64,000 nt of DNA from JANNPJ01 sp965200525 (GCA_965200525.1 OZ241368.1:2914001-2978000); one strand, 5' to 3'; numbered from the stretch's first letter, positions 25,663-34,080 are shown. The notes: generated by a model from the sequence alone, not told the origin. Numbers and translations: made by a program.

Positions 25663-27068
25663 GCACCGAGCTGGAGCACCGCGTTCGCGAGAGCCTCTCC
25701 CGCCAGGCCGGGGCGGCGACGCCCGGCCACCCCGATCCGTTCACCCGGTTCTCGGCTCTGGAACGCCGTCACCGCACCACCCGCCGGATCCGGCAGGTGG
25801 TCGTGGCCGGGGGGTGTGCCGGTCTGCTGGCCGCAGTCGGTTTCGGGGTGGTACCTCTGCCCTCGGTGATCCCCGCGATCAGCGTGACCCCGGCCGACGG
25901 CGGCTCGGTGCTGGATCAGCCCACCCGGGGGTCGCTCGCGGCCGACACGGCCTGGCAGGACGGCCTGCGCCGGCACGTCACCGATCAACGGGACGACGAC
26001 GGCAACTGGCGGGTGGTCAACCGCAAGGGCATCAAAGTGCTGTTCGCCGGTGACGTCGCCGGCCGCCGGCTGGCCCTGGTCACCGTGACCCTGCGCCTGG
26101 GAGTGCTGGAGGACCACAGCTTCCAGTGGTACGAGGGCCCGGCCGGCGCTGATCCGGCCCAGATGGACGAGGGCAGCAACGGCGACCCGACCGACGTCGC
26201 CGCCGTCCTGAGCGGTGACGACACGGCACCGGGCCATCTGGTGGTCGTCGCGCCGCCCGGGGCCCAGATCGAGACCAGCCTCAGCGTGGGCTTCGGCGCC
26301 GACGGTCGGCTGGAGCGCACCTGGACCCGTGCGCCCGGCACCGATGGCCTGGCCCTGCTCACCGTGGCCCCCTCGACCCGGGTGCCGTCCGCCGCCGTGC
26401 GGGTCAGCCAGGGGGGCCGGTCCCTGTTCGACGGCCCACCCGACGTCGGCTGGTCGTCCGAGGTCACGCCTAAGCCCGAGTCGCCCAAGGTCGTGCGCAA
26501 GGCCCTCGACGGCGCCCGCGGATCCACCATGAAGCTGGCCTGGGCCGTGCAGCTGGTCCAGCAGTCCCTGGATGAGGCCGGGCTGGTGCCGGCCACCACG
26601 GCCGTCCGGATCCCCTGGACCGGAACCGTCCACGGTCAGCCCGCCCTGCTGGTCGAGCTGACCCCCCAGGGTGGCGGCACGCTGGCCTACGCCTACCACG
26701 GCCGCTGGACCGACAGTGGCGGGTCGACCCGGCAGGACCTGCGGCTCCTGATGCCCGCTCGAGGAGCCTTCAGCCGCCCGCTGGCCTGGCGGATGCGGGC
26801 CGAAGGAGGCGACACCACGACGTCCGAGCTGCAGGTAGTGACCTCGACCGGCACCGAGCAGGCCGAACTCGTCTCCGGCGGCGTCACGACACCCCTGACT
26901 CTGGACGCCGACGGCCACGCGAGTGCCTCGCTGGCCCCGACCGTCGCGGGCTCGATCCGGGCCTACGACGGAGCGGGCTCGCTGATCGGCGAGACCGCCG
27001 TGCCGCCCTTCGAGAACTCCAGCGCCGGCGTGCCCGGAGCCCAACGGGGTACCAGGCTGGTCGACTGA
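25659..27068 (+). CDS. Single-pass membrane protein coupled to an ECF sigma factor
   Basis: 469 residues. A cytoplasmic N-terminus of about 45 residues (basic R-R-H-R-T-T-R-R-I-R) is followed by one transmembrane helix (Q-V-V-V-A-G-G-C-A-G-L-L-A-A-V-G-F-G-V) and a large extracytoplasmic domain with beta-rich content. Position and topology match regulators paired with SigE-type sigma factors. However, the H-x-x-x-C-x-x-C zinc motif of ZAS anti-sigma factors is absent, so direct anti-sigma function is inference. Its start overlaps the sigma stop. No hairpin is obvious before the tRNA locus. Confidence 0.75.
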   Translation: MSTELEHRVRESLSRQAGAATPGHPDPFTRFSALERRHRTTRRIRQVVVAGGCAGLLAAVGFGVVPLPSVIPAISVTPADGGSVLDQPTRGSLAADTAWQDGLRRHVTDQRDDDGNWRVVNRKGIKVLFAGDVAGRRLALVTVTLRLGVLEDHSFQWYEGPAGADPAQMDEGSNGDPTDVAAVLSGDDTAPGHLVVVAPPGAQIETSLSVGFGADGRLERTWTRAPGTDGLALLTVAPSTRVPSAAVRVSQGGRSLFDGPPDVGWSSEVTPKPESPKVVRKALDGARGSTMKLAWAVQLVQQSLDEAGLVPATTAVRIPWTGTVHGQPALLVELTPQGGGTLAYAYHGRWTDSGGSTRQDLRLLMPARGAFSRPLAWRMRAEGGDTTTSELQVVTSTGTEQAELVSGGVTTPLTLDADGHASASLAPTVAGSIRAYDGAGSLIGETAVPPFENSSAGVPGAQRGTRLVD

Positions 27069-27194
27069 GCCGGTCACATCCGCAGTTCGGCTTCTGACCA
27101 GCGCCTTTGCGGGTTGACGGAGCTCGGGGAACAACCGAGTTCATGGTTGGCGTGGTGAACCGCTATGGTTAACGCGCCGCACCTGCGGTGCTGG

Positions 27195-27232
27195 GCGCCC
27201 GTAGCTCAACGGATAGAGCATCTGACTACGGA
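27195..27232 (+). pseudogene. Degenerate tRNA-Arg 5' half
   Basis: These 38 bases are identical to the first 38 bases of the intact tRNA-Arg(ACG) at 27329, through the anticodon loop, and then diverge completely. Bases 27222-27229 and 27237-27244 form a new perfect 8-bp hairpin (CTGACTAC / GTAGTCAG), so the anticodon stem is replaced by a longer one with an inverted copy. No T-arm or 3' acceptor strand follows. Bases 27247-27260 resemble the start of the terminator that follows the intact tRNA. It may be a relic of tandem tRNA genes or of an earlier integration. Confidence 0.75.
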
Positions 27233-27328
27233 ACATGTAGTCAGGACCTCTGACCAGCAGCAACAGGCGACCGGCACAGCACGAACCCTGGAACCGAACC
27301 TTCCGGGGCCACAACTGAAGATCACCAC

Positions 27329-27401
27329 GCGCCCGTAGCTCAACGGATAGAGCATCTGACTACGGATCAGAAGGTTAGGGGTTCGAATCCCTTCGGGCGC
27401 A
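27329..27401 (+). tRNA. tRNA-Arg (anticodon ACG)
   Basis: A complete cloverleaf: acceptor stem GCGCCCG / CGGGCGC, D-arm GCTC/GAGC, anticodon stem TCTGA/TCAGA with loop CTACGGA (anticodon ACG at 27362-27364), T-loop TTCGAAT and discriminator A. CCA is not encoded. The 3' part from base 27365 is contributed by the integrated element (attL). A hairpin terminator follows. Confidence 0.96.
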
Positions 27402-27417
27402 CGCATTGAGACAGCCG
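27365..27417 (+). repeat. attL, 53-bp direct repeat
   Basis: Identical over 53 bp to 44941-44993. It starts immediately after the anticodon, covers the tRNA 3' half and runs 16 bp past it. Typical of tyrosine-integrase site-specific insertion into a tRNA gene. Confidence 0.93.
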
Positions 27418-27420
27418 AAA

Positions 27421-27455
27421 CCGGCCCTGACCAGCGGAAACGCGGTCGGGGCCGG
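27421..27455 (+). terminator. tRNA-Arg terminator hairpin (element-borne)
   Basis: Stem of 12 bp (one G-U wobble) extended by GCG/CGC around a GAAA tetraloop, followed by TATCGTTT. A related but diverged hairpin follows attR at 45000-45033, which is the chromosome's original terminator. Confidence 0.8.
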
Positions 27456-27708
27456 TATCGTTTGGAGACCGGCCCCGGAGCGACCCATGCTTTACCCATA
27501 CTTTTGAGCCTCATCTTGGTTCGGCCGGCCTATCCCTGCGCGGTCCGATCCTGGCCCTGCGACTCACCGTGCACGGCGATGCCGCCGAGGCTTGCGGCGA
27601 AAGTAGATCGGGCTACCTCCGCGCGACGAAGCAGCCGGACCTCGTCCGAGAGGGTGGCTGCCAGGGCTTGAGCGACGTGGGCCCGCGACGGCAAGGGAGG
27701 ATCTCCGG

Positions 27709-28119
27709 GTGGCTCATTTTCTCTTGAATCCATCGAACGACGACCGCAGGGTCCTCCTGGCCGTCGAAGCGGAGCTGCACTCCCAGGGAGCGGCGAGCCA
27801 CGTAACCGTGCGAGGGCTACTGCAAGGCTGGAATCGGTTGGCCGACCAAGCAGCCGACTACGACGACTCGGTGGATGAATACGTCAACGAACTGGGGGCT
27901 CGCGACATTCTGAGCTCCCTCTTGCTGATGCTTCCCGAGCCCTTACGGAGCGGGGCTGAGGCCGACATCGCGACGGCTGACCAGCGCTTCCGCAGTTCCA
28001 CGGTCCCAGACGAGCAGGCACTCCTCGCCAGGTACTTTCGAATCGATCACCGCAACGGCTGGTGGTGGCGGCGCATACCCGCGACGGGAAATTTGGCAGC
28101 GTATCTGAGGCAAGAGTGA
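27709..28119 (+). CDS. Hypothetical protein of the element, 136 aa
   Basis: Starts at GTG 27709 with AAGGGAGG 8 bp upstream. The protein is soluble and acidic, mostly helical, with an L-L-L-M-L-P-E-P-L core and a W-W-W-R-R-I-P cluster near the C-terminus. No known domain is recognised. It lies between attL and int and points toward int, so it converges on the int/xis/rep transcript and is separately transcribed. Codon use is somewhat less GC-biased than the chromosome. Its position suggests an accessory gene of the element. Confidence 0.65.
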   Translation: MAHFLLNPSNDDRRVLLAVEAELHSQGAASHVTVRGLLQGWNRLADQAADYDDSVDEYVNELGARDILSSLLLMLPEPLRSGAEADIATADQRFRSSTVPDEQALLARYFRIDHRNGWWWRRIPATGNLAAYLRQE

Positions 28120-28168
28120 CCACGATCGGCCAGCGTGACTGGCCGCGAAACGGCTAATCCTTGCCGAC

Positions 28169-29323
28169 TTAATCCTCAGCTGCGGCCGACTGGTCGCTCC
28201 CGATGACGTCGAGTGCCTCAGCCGCTCGCTTGGTCGCCTGCTTACGGCCGAAGTAGACGTTCTGAGTCATGCTGACGTTCGCGTGGCCGAGCTGGTCGGC
28301 GATCTCCCGGACGCTCAGGCCGCCCTCGTCCAGCAGGGTGGCCGCCGTCTTGCGGAACGTATGGCTGGTCGCCCAGTCGAACCCGATCGGGTCGAGCACG
28401 TCCCGCAGGTCGGTCGCGGTGTTGGACCGGTCGCGCAGCTTGGCCAGCTGCGAGGGGAAGACGACGTCCCACTCGGTCTGTACGTGCTCCCGGTTCTTCA
28501 AGATCACCGCCAGCCACTCGGGCAGGTGCAGCTTGCGCCACCCGGACCGGGACTTGGGCCGAGGCTGAATGATCAGACCCGTCTTGTTCCGCACGATGGT
28601 GCCGCGTACCTCGACCTGACGCTCGACCAGGTCGACGGCGTCCCAGACCACGGCCAGGGTCTCACCGATCCGCAGGCCCGTGCCGAGCATGAAGTCGACC
28701 AGGTCCGGCAGGTCACGGCTGACCGCCTTGGCATCAGCCCGCACCGCGGCCCGGATGGTCCGGACCTCATCGAGCGTGAGCGAGCGAGCCTCCTTTCGAG
28801 GCGTGGCGATCGCTGAGACCTCCTTCAGCGGGTTGTGGGCGATTGCCTCATGTCTGGCCGCGAGCGCCATGATTCCCGAGAGCACGGTCTTGGCGTGCTT
28901 GGCCGCCGATGGTCCCGACTTGGCCTGGACGAAGATCAGGAAGCGGTCGGCCACGCCCACGGTCAGCTCGCGAACCTGCAAGGCACCGACGCCCTTGAGC
29001 ACATGCACCCGCAGCGAGTCCTCATAGGCGGACATCGTCGCGTCGGCCCGGTTCAGCCGGCGAAGCCCATCCAGCCAGACCGGGGCGATGTCAGCTATCC
29101 GGGTGTCGGCCGAGATCTCGCCCAGCCGGCCAACCCGAGCCCGACCGGTCAGCGCCTCAAGAAGCCGCCGTTCCGCCTTGGCTCCCGAGGTTCCGGTCCG
29201 CTCGACCTGACGGGTGCGCCCGTCGTAATCCCGGAAGTTCGTCGTCGCCCGCCAGGTCGACGACGTCAGCTTGTAGCGCCGGATCTTGCCCCAGGTGCCC
29301 AGCGGTAGCGGTGGACGGCTCAC
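28169..29323 (-). CDS. int: Tyrosine site-specific integrase
   Basis: 384 residues from GTG 29323, which overlaps the xis stop as GTGA; the longer frame upstream of this is only the shadow of xis. The N-terminal part (about 1-60) is an arm-binding-type domain and the centre a SAM-like core-binding domain. The catalytic domain shows G-T-G-L-R-I-G-E (first Arg), S-H-T-F-R-K-T-A (H-x-x-R), L-G-H-A-N and the nucleophile in N-V-Y-F-G. It catalyses insertion and, with Xis, excision at tRNA-Arg(ACG). It is the last gene of the coupled rep-xis-int series next to attL. Confidence 0.95.
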   Translation of the reverse strand: MSRPPLPLGTWGKIRRYKLTSSTWRATTNFRDYDGRTRQVERTGTSGAKAERRLLEALTGRARVGRLGEISADTRIADIAPVWLDGLRRLNRADATMSAYEDSLRVHVLKGVGALQVRELTVGVADRFLIFVQAKSGPSAAKHAKTVLSGIMALAARHEAIAHNPLKEVSAIATPRKEARSLTLDEVRTIRAAVRADAKAVSRDLPDLVDFMLGTGLRIGETLAVVWDAVDLVERQVEVRGTIVRNKTGLIIQPRPKSRSGWRKLHLPEWLAVILKNREHVQTEWDVVFPSQLAKLRDRSNTATDLRDVLDPIGFDWATSHTFRKTAATLLDEGGLSVREIADQLGHANVSMTQNVYFGRKQATKRAAEALDVIGSDQSAAAED

Positions 29324-29502
29324 GCACTCTTCCGATCGATCGCCTCGAACCAGGCCGCGACGTCCTCCGGCTTGTAGCGCAGATACCGGCCGACCCGGCG
29401 CGACGGTGGACCGTAGCCCTGGCCGCGCCACTGGTAGAGCGTCTTCACCGGGACGCCGAGGTACTCGGCGACGTCCTGAACGGTCCAGAGTCTCGGAATC
29501 AT
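29320..29502 (-). CDS. xis: Excisionase (MerR/AlpA-like helix-turn-helix)
   Basis: 60 residues: W-T-V-Q-D-V-A-E-Y-L-G-V-P-V-K-T-L-Y-Q-W-R followed by the wing R-V-G-R-Y-L-R-Y-K-P-E-D-V-A-A-W, the standard small excisionase fold. It binds DNA near the att site and steers the integrase toward excision. Its ATG overlaps the repSA stop (TGATG) and its stop overlaps the int start (GTGA), so rep, xis and int are made from one transcript with translational coupling. Confidence 0.92.
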   Translation of the reverse strand: MIPRLWTVQDVAEYLGVPVKTLYQWRGQGYGPPSRRVGRYLRYKPEDVAAWFEAIDRKSA

Positions 29503-31295
29503 CAGTGTTCACCTTCCGTGGCAATTGCGGGTGGGCTCGGGGGCGAGGGCGGGTCGACGGGTGGTGGTCCGTTGCCGTCGCGGGCGGCTTCGTATGCTGC
29601 GCGCCAGGTTTGGCGTTCTTTGATGGCGTGCAGGAGCCGGTTCGCCAGCGGTGGCGCTTCCGCAGGGTTGATCCGTTCCCACAGGTACCGCCCGGCGTTC
29701 TTGTCGCCCGTGGTGGCTTGTTCGGTGGTGGGGTCGATGCCGAGCAAGGCCAGGACGAACGCCCGCCGCTCGTGCCGGTGGTCTGTGAGCGTCTTGCCCG
29801 ACCATTTCCGGGAGACCAGGACCCGCCGGCCGCCGTAGCCCAGGTGGGCGCGCTTGTGGGCTTTGGCCTTGCACAGGCCGGGCGTCATCCCGGGCCTGGC
29901 GTTCTTCGGCTGGATCCCGTACCTCAACCAGTTCGCGCAGGTCGGTGAGCATGGTTCGTACTTCAGCGCCTCGACCATCCGGTCCGTGTGCGCGGCGACG
30001 GTGAGGTCGCCGTCGGTGTCGTTGTGGCAGGAGGCGATGTCTTTGGTGAGGTACTTGGCCAGGTACCCGATCCGCCGGTCCGCATCCGGCGTGCCGGAGA
30101 TCAGGCCCTTGACGTCGGCTTGGGTGCCGAACCGCACCACGTGCTGTGGGTCGACGTCGTCGGCTTGGTCGAGGTCGTCGAGGGCTTCTTCCCAGGTCGG
30201 CAGGACGGCGCCGGTGGTGGGGTCGAGGTAGCCGAAGCAGTCTTCTTCGGTGCCGGCTTCGTGGTCCCAGATCGGTAGCAACGTGTCACCCGTAAACAGC
30301 GGCCGGTCGGTGGCCGGCCACCACACCTGGTGATACGTGGCCGCGACCACCTTCTTGAGGAGCTGCCGCGGGATGACACCGCGGACGGCGAAGTGCGCGT
30401 GGGGGGCGAGCCGTCGTTGGGGTTCGACGGTGGCGAAGTACTGCACGTCGTACCCGGCGACCCGGCGCAGGTTCTGCACCAGGCGGTCCAGGAGCCGGGA
30501 GAAGTGGATCGCATCCCGGGCGGCCCGCTGGTAGTTGTACGACCCCGGATCAACCGGCACCCCTGTGGTTCGGTGAACCCGCCCGTAGGACGGGAGAGTG
30601 ACGGTGACGAACATGGAGGGCCGGTAGACGGTGCCGCCGTTGCCGGTGAACGTCCGTCCGAGGGTGGTCTTGGCCATGACCTTCTTCGGCAGGTCCGGTG
30701 CGTCCTGGCGCCGTTTCGTCGACCGACCCCGCCGGCCAGTGGTGGGTTCGGGTTCGAGCTGCCCCCGCACGCCGAGGCCGGCGAGCTCGGTGTCGAGGAC
30801 GTCGAGGACGTCGAGGGTTTCAGCGACGGCTTCGGCCGAATCGAGGTCGCCCTGGTCGAGGAACTCATCGCGGACGGCGGTGATGTCCGCCCGGACAGCG
30901 ACCAGGTCACGTTGCTCGGCGGTGGTGGGGTCGGCGTCCGGGATGGGGTCGGTGTCGGCGTGCCATCCGGCTCGGCATTGGTGCATGCGGAGCTGGCGGG
31001 AGCGTTCGGCGCAGGGTGGGCACTTGGCTTCCATCGTCGCCCCGCAGGGCACGTCAATCATGGACGTTTCGCCGGTCGCGGTGTCCGTGACTCGCATCGT
31101 GACCGGCCGGACACACACCCCGTGCGAGATGGCGACCTCTTCGGCGACCGCCAGGGCAACGGGCATGCGGGCCCGTTCGGCGCGGCTGTTGCGGGTCAGA
31201 TTCGCGGCCGACGCCGAACTGGGCGTGGGTGCCGGCGGCAGGGCGCCGGACGTCAAGCCGGCATTGACGCCAGGCTGAGCGGTTGTGTTGGTCAC
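29502..31295 (-). CDS. repSA: Replication initiator RepSA
   Basis: 597 residues. GTG 31295 is chosen because it overlaps the upstream stop as GTGA. The N-terminus holds Cys pairs (C-G-A-T-M-E-A-K-C-P-P-C). The central region has a HUH-like H-x-H (P-H299-A-H301-F) and a later Y-L-A-K-Y-L-T-K-D motif, a plausible nicking-tyrosine region for rolling-circle replication. A C-terminal Pro-rich tail ends the protein. In pSAM2-type elements RepSA replicates the excised circle. Family membership is clear from the motif layout and the rep-xis-int order. Confidence 0.92.
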   Translation of the reverse strand: MTNTTAQPGVNAGLTSGALPPAPTPSSASAANLTRNSRAERARMPVALAVAEEVAISHGVCVRPVTMRVTDTATGETSMIDVPCGATMEAKCPPCAERSRQLRMHQCRAGWHADTDPIPDADPTTAEQRDLVAVRADITAVRDEFLDQGDLDSAEAVAETLDVLDVLDTELAGLGVRGQLEPEPTTGRRGRSTKRRQDAPDLPKKVMAKTTLGRTFTGNGGTVYRPSMFVTVTLPSYGRVHRTTGVPVDPGSYNYQRAARDAIHFSRLLDRLVQNLRRVAGYDVQYFATVEPQRRLAPHAHFAVRGVIPRQLLKKVVAATYHQVWWPATDRPLFTGDTLLPIWDHEAGTEEDCFGYLDPTTGAVLPTWEEALDDLDQADDVDPQHVVRFGTQADVKGLISGTPDADRRIGYLAKYLTKDIASCHNDTDGDLTVAAHTDRMVEALKYEPCSPTCANWLRYGIQPKNARPGMTPGLCKAKAHKRAHLGYGGRRVLVSRKWSGKTLTDHRHERRAFVLALLGIDPTTEQATTGDKNAGRYLWERINPAEAPPLANRLLHAIKERQTWRAAYEAARDGNGPPPVDPPSPPSPPAIATEGEH

Positions 31296-31822
31296 AGGTT
31301 GCCTTTCCACCAGTGAAGCCAGGACGGCAGGTGCGCGATCCGCGGTTGCGGGTTGATCTCGTGGGCCAGGGCGTGGCGGTCGGTCTGCTCGCGGATCTCG
31401 TCCGGGCCGGTGGCGGTGGCTTGCCAGGGGCAGGACGTGCAGCGCAGCCGCATGCCGATCGCGGTCGGGTTGGCCGGCGCGATCGAGAACGTCAACCCTG
31501 TCCGGGTGACGACGGCCCCGACCGGCGGGACAACCGTTGACCCGCGGACACTCAGCGTCCGGTCATGGGTCGTTGGCGTAGATTCGCGTTCATGAGGCGA
31601 CGCGAAGGTCTGAGGCAGATCTTGTGGGGCCTGCTGATCAGCGTCCGGGCGATCTTCTGGCTGCGCGGCGACCTCACCGACGACCACGAGGCGGTCGGCG
31701 TCGCTATCCACGTTCTGGCCGCCCTGATCGGCATCGGACTGCTCGCCTACGGGCTCCGGGCCAGACTGCGAGCCCAGCGCAGCGAGGTAGGCAGCCCATC
31801 CGGGCGGCAGGTCGCCGCTCAC
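31292..31822 (-). CDS. Hypothetical protein upstream of repSA, Cys-pair C-terminus
   Basis: Its stop overlaps the repSA start (GTGA), which supports a real coupled gene. The C-terminal about 70 residues look conserved-like: R-C-T-S-C-P-W-Q-A followed by H-A-L-A-H, a possible zinc site, and an aromatic end S-W-L-H-W-W-K. The N-terminus (L-P-P-G-W-A-A-Y-L-A-A-L) looks protein-like, but the stretch over 31565-31822 also encodes a plus-strand membrane-type frame with a higher G/C third-position rate. The true start could therefore be much further downstream, for example ATG 31453. The role in the element is unknown. Confidence 0.6.
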   Translation of the reverse strand: MSGDLPPGWAAYLAALGSQSGPEPVGEQSDADQGGQNVDSDADRLVVVGEVAAQPEDRPDADQQAPQDLPQTFASPHERESTPTTHDRTLSVRGSTVVPPVGAVVTRTGLTFSIAPANPTAIGMRLRCTSCPWQATATGPDEIREQTDRHALAHEINPQPRIAHLPSWLHWWKGNL

Positions 31823-31828
31823 GACTGA
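31592..31828 (+). CDS. Possible small two-helix membrane protein
   Basis: From ATG 31592 the frame encodes M-R-R-R-E-G followed by two hydrophobic helices (L-R-Q-I-L-W-G-L-L-I-S-V-R-A-I-F-W-L and I-H-V-L-A-A-L-I-G-I-G-L-L-A-Y-G) and a basic tail. About 86% of its codons end in G or C, against about 75% for the opposing minus-strand frame over the same bases. Such proteins resemble the small membrane spread proteins of actinomycete conjugative elements. It overlaps the 5' part of the minus-strand gene 31292-31822 in antisense, so one of the two may be false there. Confidence 0.4.
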   Translation: MRRREGLRQILWGLLISVRAIFWLRGDLTDDHEAVGVAIHVLAALIGIGLLAYGLRARLRAQRSEVGSPSGRQVAAHD

Positions 31829-31929
31829 CCACCGTCCACCCTGGCGGGTGATGATGTGGCCGGCCGGTGACGCACGAGGGTGGCGCGTCTGGGCTGGTCA
31901 GTCCCGTCAGTGGGCCTACCGTGTGCTGG

Positions 31930-32142
31930 GTGGGTCAACGACGGTTCGGGCTGCTCATCATGGTGGCCGGCGGTCTGGCCATCCTCGGCGGCTGCCTGAT
32001 CCTCATCGACGACCTCCTCGACTCCACGTCGCTGGGAGCGACCATCGCTGATGTCGCCATCCCCCTCGTGCTGGGTGCCGTCTCGGTCGGCATCGGCATC
32101 GGCATCGGCAACCGCTACCGCAGAGGCACAGTGCAGGACTGA
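31930..32142 (+). CDS. Small two-helix membrane protein
   Basis: Likely starts at GTG 31930 (V-G-Q-R-R-F-G-L-L), with alternatives at 31921 and 31867. Two hydrophobic helices (I-M-V-A-G-G-L-A-I-L-G-G-C-L-I-L and V-L-G-A-V-S-V-G-I-G-I-G-I-G) flank a short acidic loop, ending with a basic N-R-Y-R-R. It fills the gap between repSA's upstream gene and traSA on the opposite strand. A spread or entry-exclusion role is possible by position only. Confidence 0.5.
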   Translation: MGQRRFGLLIMVAGGLAILGGCLILIDDLLDSTSLGATIADVAIPLVLGAVSVGIGIGIGNRYRRGTVQD

Positions 32143-32153
32143 TCCAGGGCTCG

Positions 32154-33635
32154 TCATGACTGACCGCCTTCAACACGCCCGTACGGCGATGCGGGGCTGA
32201 TCGTCGGGTCGGTCAGGTCGATCACCCGACGGCCCGGGGCAGGCCACTGTTCGGCCATGGCGGTGATGTCGTTGTCGGTGAGGTAGGTGAAGCGGACGCG
32301 GACGGGTTCGTGGGCTCCTTCGACGTGGACGAACCCGACGCCGGGCAGCGTGGCGGGGATGAGGTGGCAGGCAGCTCCTCGGTCGAGGGCTCCATCGCCG
32401 AGGACCATGTCGACGTGGGAGTCTTCGGCCAGGCGTAGGGCGATGCGGTAGGTGAACAAGTCCCGGAACGGCAGGACGTCCTTTCGTGGGTCCTGCAACG
32501 CCGCCACCACACTGAACCCGACCGCGCGTCCCTGACTAAGCAGGACTTGCAGGGCGGCAGCGACTTTCAGCTTCACATCCTTCGCCGCATACGCCGTCAG
32601 GAACGCCAGCTCATCGACCACGATGACCTCGAGCGGGTCGACCGTGGAGGGGATGAATACCCTCTGCCCGGCCGCCTTCAACCGGTGCTTACGGGCGTGC
32701 ATGTCGGCAACGGCGGTTTCGAGGACGGCGATCATGTCGGTCGGGCCCTCGTCGGCGTAGTACGCGAACAGGGCCCGGCCGGGGTAGAGCTCCATCCCAC
32801 CCTTCGGGTCCACCCCACGCAGCCGAACCGTCCCCGCCGCGACCGCCGGGCCCAGGGCCCGGATCAGGGACCACAGGACCGAGCCTTTACCGGCGCCGGA
32901 GGCTCCGGCGATCAGGACGTGCCGGCCCAGGAGGGACAGCAGGTAGGTGGTGCCGTCTTCGGCCTTGCCGACCGGTAGGCCGTCGAGGGCCGGCAGTGCG
33001 GCCGGGTCGATGGGTGCAACGACGCGGGTCAACGGGTCGCGGGAGTAGAACACGACCCGCACCCGCCCGGGCCCGCCCTCCACCACCGAACACCGGTGCG
33101 CCGCGTAGACGTGCCGCAGGCCCTCGGCCTGCCCGGCCAGCTCGGCCGGCGTCTGCCCATGCAGCAACCGGACATGCAGAGTGTCGACCACAGCAGTCGA
33201 GCGCACCGCAGTCACGCGCGGGACGTAGACCAGGTGCTCGGGGGTGGTGCGGGTCAGGCCAGTCCCATCCATGGCGGGATGCCAACGACGCCGGTACTTG
33301 ACCTGCCACCGCCAGGCGCCGCGGGCGCGGTGAGTGATGTTGCGGTGGAACGATTCCGGCCACCGCCGTAGCCACACCATGCCGATACTGACGGCCCACA
33401 TGCTGATCGCCAGGACGCCGAGCGGGCCGCCCTTGGCATAGGCGATGAGCAGAACGAGGACGGGGATGGTCAGGGCCCAGCCCCGGACGGCGTGGACGCC
33501 GGCCCACCATGCGACCCGGGAGGTGAACTTTAGGACGGCCAGGGGGATGGTGACCCAGAGGGGGATGACGTATCGCTGGTTGGTGAGCAGGCCGGTTCCG
33601 GCCAGGTCTTCCACGCGTGTTCCGTTGACCTTCAC
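32154..33635 (-). CDS. traSA: FtsK/SpoIIIE-type DNA translocase (conjugal transfer protein TraSA)
   Basis: 493 residues from GTG 33635, which overlaps the upstream stop (GTGA); the open frame beyond it is a shadow. Two hydrophobic helices near residues 20-75 (L-W-V-T-I-P-L-A-V-L and W-A-L-T-I-P-V-L-V-L-L-I-A-Y) anchor it in the membrane. The ATPase domain has Walker A G-A-S-G-A-G-K-G-S (from residue 244) and Walker B V-I-V-V-D-E-L-A-F (D341), then V-V-A-A-L-Q-D-P-R. Such proteins form hexamers that pump double-stranded DNA between mycelial compartments during AICE conjugation. Confidence 0.93.
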   Translation of the reverse strand: MKVNGTRVEDLAGTGLLTNQRYVIPLWVTIPLAVLKFTSRVAWWAGVHAVRGWALTIPVLVLLIAYAKGGPLGVLAISMWAVSIGMVWLRRWPESFHRNITHRARGAWRWQVKYRRRWHPAMDGTGLTRTTPEHLVYVPRVTAVRSTAVVDTLHVRLLHGQTPAELAGQAEGLRHVYAAHRCSVVEGGPGRVRVVFYSRDPLTRVVAPIDPAALPALDGLPVGKAEDGTTYLLSLLGRHVLIAGASGAGKGSVLWSLIRALGPAVAAGTVRLRGVDPKGGMELYPGRALFAYYADEGPTDMIAVLETAVADMHARKHRLKAAGQRVFIPSTVDPLEVIVVDELAFLTAYAAKDVKLKVAAALQVLLSQGRAVGFSVVAALQDPRKDVLPFRDLFTYRIALRLAEDSHVDMVLGDGALDRGAACHLIPATLPGVGFVHVEGAHEPVRVRFTYLTDNDITAMAEQWPAPGRRVIDLTDPTISPASPYGRVEGGQS

Positions 33636-33874
33636 TGCCGTCCGCCTTCCACATCGCTGGTGTCGTGGGTGTTGGTGGTGCCGTCCGGGGCGGGGCTGAA
33701 GTGCAGGGCTATCCGCAGGTCGGCGATGACCGCCCCGAGGCGCACAAGCCGGTCTCGGTCGCTGTAGCTGCATTCGCGGCTGAACAGGTATTCGGCGGCG
33801 CCGACCGCGAAACAGGCGGCGGAGATCATTTCCCGGTCTCGGGTGGCCAGGTCGCGCCAGAAGGTGTCGCTCAC
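33632..33874 (-). CDS. Hypothetical protein, 80 aa, between zinc-ribbon gene and traSA
   Basis: Starts at GTG 33874 and ends at 33632, with GTGA overlaps to both neighbours, which strongly supports it as part of the transfer transcript. The protein is soluble and helical (R-D-L-A-T-R-D-R-E-M-I-S-A-A-C-F-A-V-G-A) with D-R-L-V-R-L-G-A-V-I-A-D-L. No known motif. Comparable short genes precede traSA in other AICEs, but I cannot name it. Confidence 0.75.
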   Translation of the reverse strand: MSDTFWRDLATRDREMISAACFAVGAAEYLFSRECSYSDRDRLVRLGAVIADLRIALHFSPAPDGTTNTHDTSDVEGGRQ

Positions 33875-34080
33875 CGCGCACCCCCGGCAGTCGTGGTGGT
33901 GGTGGTGAGGGAGATGAACCGGCCGCCGGCCCCGCGCAGCGGCAGGGCGATCAGTCCGGCGCAGTCGGGGCACTGCCCGAACGTGAGCGCTCCGACGGGG
34001 TGCAGGTCGCCGCAGGTGCGGCAGGTCTTCGCCAACGGCCCCCGAGAGACGCGGTGGGGGTGGTTAGGGTTGGTTCGCAT
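33871..34080 (-). CDS. Small zinc-ribbon protein, 69 aa
   Basis: Two Cys pairs, C-R-T-C and C-P-D-C, spaced by 15 residues form a probable zinc ribbon. The N-terminus is basic (R-T-N-P-N-H-P-H-R-V-S-R-G) and the end carries a run of Thr (encoded by an ACC-type repeat at about 33893-33910). The stop overlaps the next start as GTGA. It is probably a DNA-binding or structural accessory protein of the transfer operon. Confidence 0.75.
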   Translation of the reverse strand: MRTNPNHPHRVSRGPLAKTCRTCGDLHPVGALTFGQCPDCAGLIALPLRGAGGRFISLTTTTTTAGGAR

